This document shows, piece by piece, positions 33,445 through 45,450 of a stretch of DNA of 64,000 nucleotides; the first letter of the stretch is position 1, and every line of letters starts with the position of its first letter. The stretch is taken from the NCBI GenBank assembly GCA_029204225.1, contig CM055095.1:38742141-38806140 (forward strand), written 5' to 3'. The position numbers were made by a program, and so were the translations under genes. The notes under the pieces are model-generated. The model did no database searches and had not been told where the DNA came from. It was given only the letters and a program-made list of their open reading frames with translations. The DNA comes from Diphasiastrum complanatum (lineage: Eukaryota > Streptophyta > Lycopodiopsida > Lycopodiales > Lycopodiaceae).

Positions 33445-34165
33445 TGAGTATTAGAATATTATCTTCCTATCTCGAGTTTGGGATCATGTCCATGATGATT
33501 TCCACTAGATTTCATGTTGTACATCTAAGGAGTATGAATTGAGCACATATCCTTCTAGTGTAGCTCAGATTTGAGTTAGATAGGTTTAATTATGATGACA
33601 TGCAGATGTTTAGATAGCATGCAAAGTCTTACTATATGCATGCAAGCCACATGCAATCAGTGCATGCAACATGCAAAGTAGTTTCTATGATCTACACATG
33701 TCTAGGCAATTTTATGAGTTGACATGCAGTACATGCACCATACATGCATGCAGTTACACATGTGGATCTTTGGTAGGTGAATTAGTTCAGTTAAGTGTTA
33801 CATGCAACTCCACTGTAGGAATTCGAGTCTCTCTCATGTAGGAAAAGTTGGGCATGTTTTGCCATATTGTGAATATTGAGATTTTGGTGTTTTGGACTCA
33901 TTCTCTCTCTACCCGAGTTTTCTATGTATGATTCTCTCTCTCTACCTGAGAGGAGCTTCTTTTTCCCATACTGAAGACTTAGAATTATTTCTGACATTCA
34001 TTTCTCATAGTGAAGAGTTACATTTTCTCATCAGATGTATGCCATTGTGCTCTTGCCTTAGATTTTTCAAGCATACTGTTCTTTGATCAATCTTGTGCAA
34101 TCACAACACCTCAATAAGATCCTGTAGGGTGTGTGGTGAAGTTCACACGTGCTAAAAACTTCACA
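33445..34165 (+). repeat. Copia-3 5' LTR
   Basis: It begins TGAGTATTAG, about 5 bp shorter at the start than the 3' copy, and ends CTTCACA before the primer site. It contains a dense cluster of ATGCA motifs between about 33600 and 33810, and a CT-repeat region near 33900-33945. Confidence 0.9.
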
Positions 34166-34177
34166 TGGTATTAGAGC
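34166..34177 (+). promoter_or_regulatory. Copia-3 primer binding site
   Basis: TGGTATTAGAGC, one base off the usual TGGTATCAGAGC, follows the LTR directly. Confidence 0.8.
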
Positions 34178-34934
34178 TTCATGTTTTAAAGAGGTGAGGG
34201 TGTATACATCATCAGTGTTTTTGCTTGCAGGAACTCGAATTTTGGAGAAGGATTCAAACTCGCTGAGAAACAAGCAATCTGTGGATCATAAGTGGATCAA
34301 ATCAAGGCTGATCTGATCCAACGGAGCTATGTTCGGACAGAGAGCTCACACATGTGAAATCAGCCCTCATTAATGAGTGCTACTTCTCAAGGAATGATCC
34401 AAATTTGATGTTCTATAGCTTGTTGGATAGGTATTGGAGAGTAGAATGTGTTGCTCTTGTTTTTAAATCAATTTGATTTGTTTTTAGAAGAGTTTTCGAC
34501 AATCAAAGAGTTTGAGAGGGAACTCAACTCGTGGGATATGCCAAAGTAAGCACACATCTATCTTTTTCACCATTTTCATCAATTTTCACTGTCAATCAAG
34601 TAGAATTCGATAGAAGTGAGTGTTCTGAGGTCTTATACTTTTCATTTCACACATATTACTGTGTTTGAGGTGAAATTAAGTTCCTAGAGAGTTTATCAGT
34701 ACATTGAAACTCATGGGAGAGATAGACTTCTTGCTTGCATGTGCTTCTTCTTTTGTGACCGAAGCAAGATCCAAATTCAAGATAGATTGATTTTCTGTAT
34801 TGAGAATTTGTTCTCACATCTGCTACTAGATTTCATAGGGTGGATCAACATCTGTGTTAGATCCTAGATTGAGATAGCAAGCAACATCCTTTCAACTCCA
34901 TTTTTTATCATTACTAGAATTTCTCACCAAGAAG
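34178..34934 (+). other. Copia-3 untranslated leader
   Basis: About 760 bp with no coding potential. It contains CACACATGTGAA near 34347, a weak form of the palindrome found in copia LTRs. Confidence 0.6.
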
Positions 34935-37900
34935 ATGTCTTCATTTGGTTCACATTTCTTAGAGCATAGTGAGAGATTAACATCTTCCAATTATGTGGAG
35001 GATCAAAATGGAATCATTGTTGATTCTACAAGATGTAATGAATATTGTGAGTGTAGCTGAAGAAGAACCTGCTGCACCTAATGAAGCTGCAACATTCCAC
35101 AAAAGAACTAGAATTGCCCTTCATTTTATAAAAATGAATGTTACCAATGAAGTGTTAAGAGAGATCAATACATGCACCACTTCCAAGGAAGCTTGAGATA
35201 CTCTAAAAACAATCTATGAAATCAAAATTACATCTAGATTGCTTACACTTAGAAACCAAATATTTTTAAGTTATCAAAGAGTAGATGAGAGTGCTTCATC
35301 ATATGTCATGAGAGTTAAGGATCTTCATCAAGAGTTAGCTGGTATTAGTGATGCCCTTAAGAACACTGAACTTGTTCAAGTAGTCCTAAATGGACTTAGA
35401 GATGAGTATGACAATATTGTGTAGACTTATGCTGTCAGAGAAGATCTTCCACCCTTGGAGACACTACAAGGTGTTCTCATTGCTGAAGAAAGCAAGCAAG
35501 AGAACAAGATGCTGAGGATGAACAGACTTTCATTGAAAGATGGTGGAGATGACAAAGCACCAAAGATCAAGTGTTTTTTCTGTGGAAAGAAAGGACATTA
35601 TGCATCAAACTATTTGAAGTAGAAGAACCAATCTAAGCAAGCTAACCTTACTAATGAGGATGAGTGTGAGGGTGTAGAGAGTGAAAGAGAGAATTCATTA
35701 ATGATGTCTACTTTTTCATCTTTTCTTTTTAAGAATGAAGAAGTCTGGTGGATAGATAGTGGGGCTAGCTCCCATATGTCTAGTTCTAGGAACTCTTTCA
35801 CTAATCTCATGCCATATCTAGGTGCAAAAAAGTCAATCTATACTACTAATGATGTAGAGTGTAGGATTGAAGGAATAGGTAGCATTCCATTACATGCATC
35901 ATCATCAAAATCTTTTTGCTTACATGATGTAATGTATGTACCTAGATTGACTAAGAATCTCATTAGTGTAGGACAGTTGTTTGATAGTGGATTGGATGTC
36001 AAGTTTCAAGTTGACAAGTGTATAATCTCAAGAGAAAATGAAGCTATTGCTAGAGGATCTAGGATTGGTAAGTTGTACAAACTAGATTCTAGGGAGAGTG
36101 CTAACATTTCATATATTGCTTATGAGACCAAGGTTCTACAGGAGGATCTGTGGCATAAGAGATTGGGTCATCCCAATTTCAAATCCATGCAATCTATGGT
36201 CAAAGAAGGAAAAGCTGTTGGTCTACCAAGGAGCTTCTACCTTGTGAAGCTTGTGTGTTGGCAAAGTCACACACAAGACCTTTTTCTAGATCAATTATCA
36301 AGACAAAGCAACCATTTGAATTTGTACACTCAAATGTTCATTTCTCATCAACTAAGAGCAAAGGAGGAGCCAACTGCTTTGTCTCTTTTGTAGATGATTA
36401 TACAAGACATTCTTGGATCTATATAAGCCATGGTTTATGATGTTTTTCTTATTTTTAAAGCTAATGTAGAGAAGCAGTTTCCTTTCAAGTTAAAAGCTTT
36501 AAGAAGTGATAGTGGAGGGGAATACACTTCCAATAAGTTTAAAGACTTTTGTGAGAGAGAGGGTATTCAAAGAGAGTTCTCTTGTTCATATACTCCTCAA
36601 CAAAATGGAGTTGTTGAGAGAAAAAATAGAACTTTGTGTGAATGTGCAAAAGCCATTAGGCTGGAAGCTTCTCTGCCTAAAGAATTTTGGGGAGAGGCAG
36701 TTGCATGTGCAAACTATCTTTTTAATAGGCTTCCAAATCTTGCAATAGGAGGAAAGACACCATTTGAGATGTTGTATAAGAAAAAGCCTAAGGTAGATCA
36801 TCTTAGGATTTTTGGCTGTGTATGCTTTGTGCATGTGCCTCTAGAAACTAGGAAGAAGAAAGATCCTAGTGGAGTAAAAGGAATTTTTGTAGGCTATGCA
36901 TCTACTAAAAAGCATACAAGATTTATTTGCCCTCTACTGACAAAAAGGTTGTTAGTAGAGATGTGGTCTTCCATGAAGATCAGAAATTTAACTTGGATGA
37001 TGCATAGATCAAAGAGACTCATGCAAGATCAATCATCAACCTTGATGTTGTTCAAGAAGAGGTGAGGTCGAGGCTTGAGGAGGAGCAGATTCAAGCTACC
37101 ACATCAAGAAGATCTACACGTGCAAGATCTGAGCCAAGGAGGCTCACATATGATGAAGAAGGAAGCCAAGTGGAAGGTGAAACTTCTTATCATGCACTTT
37201 TTATATCAGATGAAGAGCCTAAGGATGTCCAAGAAGCTTTTCAATCTAATGAGTGGGTTGAAACAATGACCCAAGAATTTGAAGCCTTGATGTCAAATAA
37301 CACATGGGAGCTTGTGGAGCCACCAAACAACATGCATGTGATTGGATGTAAGTGGGTATTCAGAATCAAGTATAATCATGATGGATCAATCAATAAGTAT
37401 AAAGCAAGACTTTGTGCCAAAGGCTGCTCACAGATTAAAGGTCTTGATTATGAAGATACCTTTGCACCAGTTGCAAAGATGGTAACAATTCGAATACTCA
37501 TCTCTCTTGCATGTTTTCACAAATGGAGTATGTTCCAGTTTGATGTTTCTAATGCATTTCTCAATGGTTACCTTGAGGAGGAGATCTATATGGAACAGCC
37601 TCTAGGTTTTGTAAAGGAAGGTGATGAATCAAAAGTTTGTCTCTTGTTCAAAAGTTTGTATGGACTGAAACAGACACCAAGGTCTTGGTATGCAAGTTCA
37701 ATTCTTATCTCATATCACTCGGATTTTATCTAAGTGAATGTGACCCTTTTCAGTATTATAATTTTGTAGATAACTTTGTAATTATTCTTCTCATCTATGT
37801 AGATGATATCATTCTTTGTGAAAACAGTGAAAAGTTAGTTGAAAAAACTAAGCATGCACTTGGTACTGAGTTTAAAATGCAGGACTTAGGAGTTTCTCAC

Positions 37901-38760
37901 TATATTCTAGGCCTTGAAATAGATTTTTGGAAAGGTCATGCATTTATAAGCCAAAGTAGATATGCACTTTCCATGCTCAGGAAATTTCATATGGAGAACC
38001 GTAAAGGCATAGATACACCTATGGAGCACACTATAAAAGTTCCTATTAAAGATGATGAAAAATCCTTTGAGGACATCACTCTTTATAGGAGTCTTATTGG
38101 CTCACTTATTTGGTTAATAGTGACTAGGCCTGATCTAAGCTTTTGTGTTCATAAGTTAAGTCAACACATGCAGGATCCAAAGTTATATCATTGGAAGTTG
38201 GCTAAAAGAGTCTTGAGGTATATATCTTCTACCTTGGATTATGGACTATACTATGAAGGAGAAGATCTGACTTTGATTGCTTTTTCAGATTCAAATTTTG
38301 CAGGAGACAGGTTGGATAGGAAATCCACAAGTGCTTACACTATATTTCTTAGAGGAAATTTGGTTTCTTGGCTATCAAAGAAGCAGGCAACTATTTCCTT
38401 ATCATCTTGTGAAGCTGAATACAAATCTCTTACAACCACAACAAAGGAGGTTTTATGGATCAAAAGGCTACTTTTGGAGCTTAAGTGTTATGCAGATGAA
38501 GATTTACCAATTATCAAGAATGATAACATTTCTACCCAGGCTCTTGCAAATATCCAGTCTTTCATGCAAGGAGCAAGCATATTGAAGTGGCTCATCATTT
38601 TGTAAGAGAAAAAGTCATTGGAAGAGAGATCTCATTGGAGCATGTTTCCTCTTCAGATTGTGTTGCAGATCTTCTCACCAAGCCTCTACTCAAGAATGTC
38701 TTTATGAAGATGAGGTCTAACCTTGGCCTAATTTTGAAATCTTTGTTGATAGGAACATAA
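34935..38760 (+). pseudogene. Copia-3 gag-pol, broken
   Basis: The ATG at 34935 opens MSSFGSHFLEHSERLTSSNY, then a frameshift. Gag continues with WRIKMESLLILQDV and QIFLSYQRVDESASSYV, with stops near 35195 and 35423. The knuckle reads CFFCGKKGHYASN, with the last Cys lost. Protease DSGASSHM is at about 35755. LWHKRLGH marks the integrase finger, SDSGGEYTS (an Asn-to-Ser change in the DNGGEY box) and GVVERKNRT its core. Reverse transcriptase has QFDVSNAFLNG and YVDDIIL, with a frameshift near 37690. RNase H has DSNFAGDRLDRKS and CEAEYKSL, and another frameshift lies near 38560 before the end at 38758-38760. The order is that of a standard copia polyprotein; it is inactive. Confidence 0.92.
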
Positions 38761-38774
38761 ATTTCAAGGAGGAG

Positions 38775-39500
38775 TGTGAAGATTATTAAAATATTATCTT
38801 CCTATCACGAGTTTGGGGTCATGTCCATGATGATTTCCACTAGATTTCATGTTGTACATATAAGGAGTGTGAATTGAGCATATATACTTCTAGTGTAGCT
38901 CAGATTTGAGTTAGATAGGTTCAATTATGATTACATGTAGATGTTTAGATAGCATGCAAAGCCTTACTGTATGCATGCAAGCCACATGCAATCGGTGCAT
39001 GCAATATGCAAAGTAGTTTCTATGATCTACACATGTCTAGGCAATATTATGAGTTGACATGCAGTACATGCACCATACATGCATGCAGTTACACATGTGG
39101 ATCTCTGGTAGGTGAATTAGTTCAGCTAAGTGTTACATGCAACTCCACTATAGGAATTCAAGTCTTTCTCATGTAGGGAAAGCTGGGCATGTTTTGCCAT
39201 ATCGTGAATATTGAGATTTTGGTGTTTTTGACTCATTGTCTCTCACCCCGAGTTTTCTATGTATGATTTTCTCTCTCTACCCAAGAGAAGCTTCTTTTTC
39301 CCATATGGAACACTTAGAATTATTTCTGACATTCATTTCTCATAGTGAAGAGTTAGATTTTTTCATCAGATGTATGTCATTGTGATCTTGTCTTAGATTT
39401 TTCAAGCATACTGTTCTTTGTTCAATCTTGTGCAATCACAACACCTCAGTAAGATCCTGTAGGGTGTGTGGTGAAGTTCACATGTGCTAAAAACTTCACA
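38775..39500 (+). repeat. Copia-3 3' LTR
   Basis: 726 bp with perfect 7-bp inverted ends TGTGAAG...CTTCACA. It carries the same ATGCA cluster as the 5' LTR (about 38930-39145). Confidence 0.92.
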
Positions 39501-42234
39501 CCAATAGGGTCCAAACATTCCAAGCATCCACGCTCTAGGGCTACTTCACCATCAGAACTTCCACCCAAAAAGGTGAACACCAGTATTATTTCGCTAGTAC
39601 ACAAGTCACCAAGCTCACAACCAAATCCACAAGCAGCATCATCATCGGCAGCTCAACAGGCCGATACCTCCAAGGCCCAGTTGCCAAACACAAGGCAACA
39701 ACGCATATGCAGGAAGCTTCAAGTTAGAGAAAATCACCTGATGGAACATCATCAGAAGATTCAGCTTCAGATGATGGAAGCTCAAATGCAGTCTCTCCGA
39801 CACACTCCTCACCCTTACACACCATCGATGGGAGTGATGGATCAACTACATCATCGGCAACAGCAGACACGGGCACAATCCACGTCATGCCACCAGACGA
39901 AGTCATCACCCCACCCATGTTAATTACCACGCCAACGCCGCCAACGTCACCACCGACACTTTATTTGGGAAGGGGGAGGAGTGGGGAGTTCCATTCCCCA
40001 AGACACGGAAGCGACCCAGCAGTTGCAAGCCCAACATGCACAGGCCCAGCAAATCCACACCTTGGATACTTCACAATATTTTGATGTTGCGGACCTGATG
40101 GAGATAAGTGATGAGAAACTAGAAAAAGAAGATCAGTGAGGAGGAAGTCAGACCCCCCCCCCCCAATAACCACCACAACAACAACAACCACGACTAATAT
40201 TATTATTTCTCCACTCCTCCACCTCCATCTTCATTCCCTCCACGACGTCTATTTTTTGGATTAGCTTCACCATCTCACACCCCTGATCAGTACCCAACCC
40301 TCACTAACCCTGAGAAGCTCTTCGAAGCAGCTAAGCGCTCAATGATCGGCCTATCGGAAGCAAGCTACCACATGCATTGGTTGGTAAGTCAGCACCAAGT
40401 GCTCGAGAATAAGGTCCAGTACCAGGACCAAGAAATTGTGCAACAACAAAAGCTGGCCAAAGAAAGAGAAAAGGAGACAAAAAAAATCAGATCCGTGATG
40501 GCCGGGCAAAAAACCACTTTGGAAGAGGTCCAGCAGCAATTGAAGCACCAGATAGTCCAGATCGACCAAGTACGAGATGGATCATCGGGTGCAATGACAA
40601 TTGGTGTCTCTCTAATTAAGCCCGAGGACATACAGTTTCAGGCCCCACAAGCCACAACCATCCGGATGGAGAAGTATGTGCAGCTGATCCAGGAACGGGA
40701 AGCTTAGAAAAAAAATTTCAAAAATATTGTGGCCAAGCAGGCAAAGATCATCCTAGAGTCCCATAAGCAGCTAGAAGATACAACAAAGGCCCTGCAGCAA
40801 GTCTTGGACAAGGTGAACCGATTGTGGGACACTGCGTACAAGGCCCAAGCAAGCGCTCTTACAAAGAAACCACGAGACTATGATGGAGATGACGGAGCAG
40901 GCAATAAGGATGGGCAGACCTGACCATCAGATGGTAGCTCGAGATCGGGTAGCCAGAGAGCCGAAGCTATTTTCGGAGCTTTTCTCCTTCCCCTCCCACT
41001 TTTAACCCCTCATATTATTCTGCTTTTAATTTTTCTGAAATATTCATTCCAACTTACCCTATTTCTTCATGTTCCCTCTCTCCACCACCTCCTAGCAGAT
41101 TAATGGGCCCATCAAAAGGTCCATGTGACATGTACAAAGCCCGACGAGACGAGTTCCTTCAACAACTCCGCTCCTCCGGTGTGGCGTACAATTTGTTAAA
41201 CCCACCTCCTCCTAGACCTGTCATTCCTGCACCTCCCTCTCCAGATCACTCCATCCCTGACCTTCCAAAAGTTAACACTTACATCGAAGGTGATGATGAC
41301 TTTATGGCAGATCCATTGGAGTCATGAAGATTCTCGCTCAGACAAGACACGAGTGCAGCTGAACGTCTACGAGCAAGTGGACAAAAGAAAAAGATACGGG
41401 CACTAAGGACCTGGATGATTACCTGGCAAGGCCACCCCAAAACGTAGGGCAATTTCTCCTACCAAGCCAAGGGGCAAGATGGCTAATACCAAAGAATCAG
41501 AGAAATTCGAAAAGAAATATCCTCCTAATATGAGGGAAGGTAGAGAGGAGATAGATCAAAGCCAATACTCCACCGGGACTGAGATCATTGCGGCACTGCA
41601 ACCACAACCTGATTGGCAAAACAAGGTCTTAAAGGATAGCAGGCGGCTGCAAGAGTACCTGAGGGCACCGGCATGGAAGCAAATTGATCCATTCTACATG
41701 CCGCTCAAACGTAGAAATCCATGGCCTGTAGAGAAGCCATGGGTGGAATTGGTGAACTGGCCAGTGATTTTAGGAATTTCAGACAAAATCTCCCTGGATG
41801 ATCTAAGGCTACAGTTGCTAGACTTTGGGCACAAATACAAGACCAGTGTCGATCTATGCATGCAAGAAAGTGCTGAATATTGTCTATCCATGGCCTTTCT
41901 AATGCAGCAAGAATGTTTCTGGGATCGTGGTTAGGATCCGATCAGGATCAATCCCAACGTAGCTCTCCAGTCAGAGGAAGATCATGAGATGATGGCCTGA
42001 CTATACTACAGAGCGGCCTTCATGTCATCACGATACATCACCATGATAGAAGACTGGTAGGAGATGGGCTTCATAAAAAAGATACAAGAGTACCTGGGGC
42101 CACTAAACTATGGAAGTAAGCTCCGCTTCCAAGCGTTCGAAGCGCTGGGGCGAAAAATGAGCGAGCGAAAACAGACGGTGAGACGACGAGGCGAGCAAGA
42201 CTTGCAAGAGGTTCTCAAGAGGGCTGGAATGTAG
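39501..42234 (+). pseudogene. K-family coiled-coil protein, main part
   Basis: The order resembles the G protein. First come Ser/Pro/Gln-rich segments (SPSELPPKKVNTS, then QKIQLQMMEAQMQSLRH). A strong coiled coil follows (40342-40890: LVSQHQVLENKVQYQDQEIV, KQLEDTTKALQQVLDKVNRL), then a Pro-rich linker (PPPPRPVIPAPPSPD near 41205). The C-terminal region has IAALQPQPDWQNKVLKD (about 41585), WVELVNWPVIL and YYRAAFMSSRYI (about 42003). LQPQPDWQ and YYRAAF match LQPQPEWRQ and YYRAAFLGD in G, in the same order, so K and G look homologous. Stops near 40080, 40708, 40921, 41325, 41932, 41998 and 42058 and some frameshifts break it. It ends at the TAG 42232-42234. No LTR of the G type follows. Confidence 0.55.
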
Positions 42235-43505
42235 CGGCCATTGAGGAATCTTCATTTTTAAGAAACAATTTTGCGGATAATAAGCACCTCATTTTACGGA
42301 AGCGAACAAAGATCCATGCTTTTCCAAGTGTCGAGCAGAACGATATCACTTGTGTTGTAGTGGGTCCTGCAACAGGGGAATGATTTTTTGGTGAGCATTT
42401 CTCGGCAAGTAGTTTTCCGACAAAGGTGAGCATCTTGAGCCCCTGCCCACCCTTCATCCCAGTCTTTTGCTCGCCCTTCATCCTAGCCTGTTCACTTTTG
42501 TCTATTCAAGTACCATTTGTTGTCTATTAATCAAGTACCATTTTAAGCATTAACGACATAACTGAGTCTACTAAGGTAGCACTTTTTTATTATGTTTGGA
42601 GGTTACAGATTTTTGTTTCAATGTATGTTTCAAGGTAACAACCCTAGAAGCTCAGCCATCACGGTCACGCTCTCCCTCATGAGAAATATAATCTCAGGGT
42701 CATGATAAAAGAGTGTCTGATAAGTAGTTTAACTAGTTGAAGGAAATATTTGCTTGTGGTTAGAAGTTTCCATTGCAGACTTGTATTTTTGACACATTTT
42801 TACCAGCTCGTATTTCAGATTGTACCTGTCAACTGGTTGGCTTTCAAATTTTTTGTTTTGAGAATCTTTTTTTTTATGGTCAACTTAAATCTCTTTAAGG
42901 TAGTTCCACTTGTAGCAATAGTAGTGTATGATTTAGTTGGGATTTAGTGATACTAGTTTCTATGGAGCTGTTATCAACATGTGAGTCACAATGTTGTAGC
43001 AGGATGCCCTGATAAAAATACATATAAATTTTACAAGCCAATGAATGTGTTCTATCACAAGTTTTTCTTGATGAGTCAATTATTGTATTTGTCATTGTTA
43101 CAACATAGGTCTGGATGTTTCTGGAGGCTCAATTTTGGAAGTGACTCCCGTGTTGAAATTTGGACTGTACATGAACATCACTTTATTACACCACCTCTGA
43201 AATGACTTTATTTTCCAAACGTTCAATGAGAAACAAGAGGATGGTCCTCCTTGCATATGGGAATATACTTTGTACTTAAACATAATTAAGGACATGATTG
43301 AGCTTTTTTAGACTATGATTCATAAACTATATTCGATAAGCTATATAGCAAGAGCCCCTTGCCCTCTAAGTGAAGGAGCTAGTGTGAATATGCAAAGAAG
43401 TGAAAATATCAAGCTTTGTTCTAAGCTGCGGTGATGCTAGGGTATCACTTGTCTATAATCTGCAAAATAGTGAGTTCTGAGAGTAAGAGTAAGCATTTTT
43501 TTCAG
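42235..43505. other. Non-repeat DNA, possibly host gene introns
   Basis: I see no convincing coding region. 42239-42385 stays open on the plus strand (SSFLRNNFADNKHLIL), but I recognise nothing. The right part is T-rich, as expected of introns, and ends in a good 3' splice site (T-run then CAG at 43503-43505) in front of the ARP3 exon. Confidence 0.4.
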
Positions 43506-43891
43506 AACATTGTGCTTTCCGGAGGCTCTACCTTGTTTAAAAATTTCCAGAAGAGGCTTCAACGAGATATCAAGAAAATTGTTGATACTCATACAACTGC
43601 ATCAAGTTACGGTAAAATTGTTCTAGTACTGGCACCACTTTTTGTTGTCATTAAGTATAATGAAGTCGCAGGTCACTGCAATGGACCAATGCTAATAGAA
43701 ATTCGAGCCTTCTATTTCTGGTTTGTTAGAATGTTCATTATTGAATGGATTTGAGGTTGAACATCGAATTCCAACACTCCCCTTAGGGTTATAGTCCCAG
43801 GTTGTGGGTGAATGTTGTTGGGCACCCCATGTAGCACTTTTTTGTTTGGTTTGGAGGATCAGTGCTTGCTTCTACACCTGAATTCTACATG
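43506..43891 (+). pseudogene. ARP3: Actin-related protein 3 gene fragment, two exons
   Basis: Exon 1 (43506-43611) reads [20 protein letters not shown] and [14 protein letters not shown], preceded by a pyrimidine-rich CAG and followed by GTAAAA. Exon 2 (43801-43891) follows a CAG and reads VNVVGHPM, one stop, then HFFVWFGGSVLASTPEFYM, followed by GTATCC. These match the C-terminal part of ARP3, a core subunit of the Arp2/3 actin-nucleating complex. The intron (43612-43800) is kept, so this is a piece of genomic DNA and not a cDNA copy. All upstream exons and the last exon are missing, so it is a dead fragment. The name rests on recognition of the motif run. Confidence 0.8.
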
Positions 43892-43926
43892 GTATCCTAA
43901 ACCTTACGCTATTTTAGTGAAGACAG

Positions 43927-44040
43927 CCTTGAAGCTTTCCAATAATGTTGTTTGTCATGTTATTCTCATTGTGCTACCTGATTCATTTGCAAATCTGAAC
44001 AACTTATTGAAACTCCAACTTGATGAAAATCCATTCCATG
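43927..44040 (+). pseudogene. Leucine-rich-repeat gene fragment
   Basis: The frame reads LKLSNN, then LPDSFANLNNLLKLQLDENP, the pattern of one and a half plant LRR units (LxxLxLxxN, with the LP start). It is only about 110 bp and is joined at 44041 to copia linker sequence. The parent protein cannot be named; intracellular Ras-group LRR proteins and receptor-like kinases have such repeats. Confidence 0.6.
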
Positions 44041-45450
44041 ATTGTGCATTAAAGATCTTGACAAAACAGAGGAGGATTTTGACAAACCCAAGGATGGAGA
44101 CAAGGATCCGAGTCAAAGGGGGCCGAGAAGATCATCAAGAAGCAAGGCCGAGCCTTCAAGGCTCACCCATGTGGACAAGGGAAAGCAAAAGGAAGACTCT
44201 ACATCTTCTACCTCTTACTCTTTCTTAGCTACATTGCTTGAAGAACCATCATCTTTTGAAGAAGCATATAGATCTAAAGTTTGGAGAGATGCAATGAAGT
44301 AGAGTATGATGCATTAGAAGAAAATCATACTTGGAATCTTGTAAATCTTCCAAGAGGAAAGAAACCACTTGCACGTAAGTGGATTTATAGAATAGAGTAC
44401 AATCAAGATGGATCTATTAGTAAATACAAAGCTAGGCTTGTTGCTAAGGGTTTCTTCAAATAAAAGGATTGGATTATGAAGAAACATTTGCACCTATAGC
44501 TAAGCTTGTAACTATTAGATTAATCATTTGCATTGCTACTTTGTTCAAGTGAGATCTCTACCAAATGGATGTGACAAATGCTTTTTTGAATGGCTTCTTA
44601 GAAGAGGAAATCTACATGATGCAACCCGAGGGCTTCATCAAGGTTGGTGAGGAGCAAAAAGTGTGCTACTTAATTAAGAGCCTATATGGCTTGAAGTAAG
44701 CACCTAGTCTAGGTTGCATGATTTTCTCTATTCCCTTGGCTTTGTACTAAGTGCTTATGAACCTTCTTTATATTTCAAATTTATGAAGGAATGATCATCA
44801 TTTTGGTGCTTTATGTTGATGACATCATTATGACAAAAAATGATGATGAAGGCATAAGCAAAGTAAAAGTTGATTTATCTAGTGAGTTCAAGATGATAGA
44901 TCTAGGCTTCCTAAAGTTTATACTTGGGATAGAATTGTCTAGAAGTAACAATTGTACTTTCATAAGTCAATCTAAGTATGCTACTTCCATTCTTGAAAGA
45001 TTTGGCATGAAAGATTGTAAGGGGATTGACACCCCTATGGAGCATGTTGTGAAGGCAACTAATGAAGGTGATGAAGCATCCTTTGAGGACATCACCCTCT
45101 TTAGGAAGCTTATAGGCTCTCTAATCTATTTAACCATCACTAGACCTGACTTAAGTTTTTGTGTAAGCAAGTTGAGTCAAAGTATGCAAGCTCCTTTAGT
45201 TCATCATTGGAAAAGTGCCAGGAGAGTACTTGGATATGTTTCTAGTACTAGATTTTTTGGCATACTTTATGAAGGAAGGAGTAATATCTTGGCTTTCCAA
45301 AAAGCAAGATACTATCTCACTATCTTCTTGTGAAGCCAAGTACGAGGCATTGACTTCAACAACCAAAGAGCTCCTATGGCTAAGAAGACTCTTGATGGAG
45401 CTACATGTGCTAGAGGCCGAGGAGATCCCTTACATATTTTGTAACAATCA
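44041..45450 (+). pseudogene. Copia-4: truncated copy of the Copia-1 family
   Basis: It starts inside the integrase/RT linker (matching Copia-1 from about 1352) and runs through reverse transcriptase (YVDDIIMT near 44815) into RNase H, ending at CNNQ, matching Copia-1 up to about 2886. It has stops near 44300, 44460, 44550 and 44696, a lost segment near 44705, and a deletion of about 92 bp near 45275 relative to Copia-1. Both ends are abrupt: left to an LRR fragment, right to Copia-5. No LTR remains. Confidence 0.85.

Larger units (their letters stand above)
33445..39500 (+). mobile_element. Copia-3: complete but degenerate Ty1/copia element
   Basis: Two LTRs (33445-34165 and 38775-39500), a primer site, gag to RNase H in order and a purine tract before the 3' LTR (CAAGGAGGAG). 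The LTRs differ at roughly 40 of about 720 positions by eye, so this is older than the copia at 22722. The first bases of the 5' LTR are deleted and no target duplication is found. Confidence 0.9.

Noticed and set aside
33445-39500. Target duplication for Copia-3
   Set aside because: The flanks CTTCA (left) and CCAAT (right) do not match, and the start of the 5' LTR is deleted.
40150-40165. C-homopolymer as a functional site
   Set aside because: A run of Cs in a decayed gene is most simply a slippage tract or a sequencing artefact.
42215-42481. An 88-codon minus-strand open frame
   Set aside because: No recognisable motif and no neighbouring support; left as unassigned host-like DNA.
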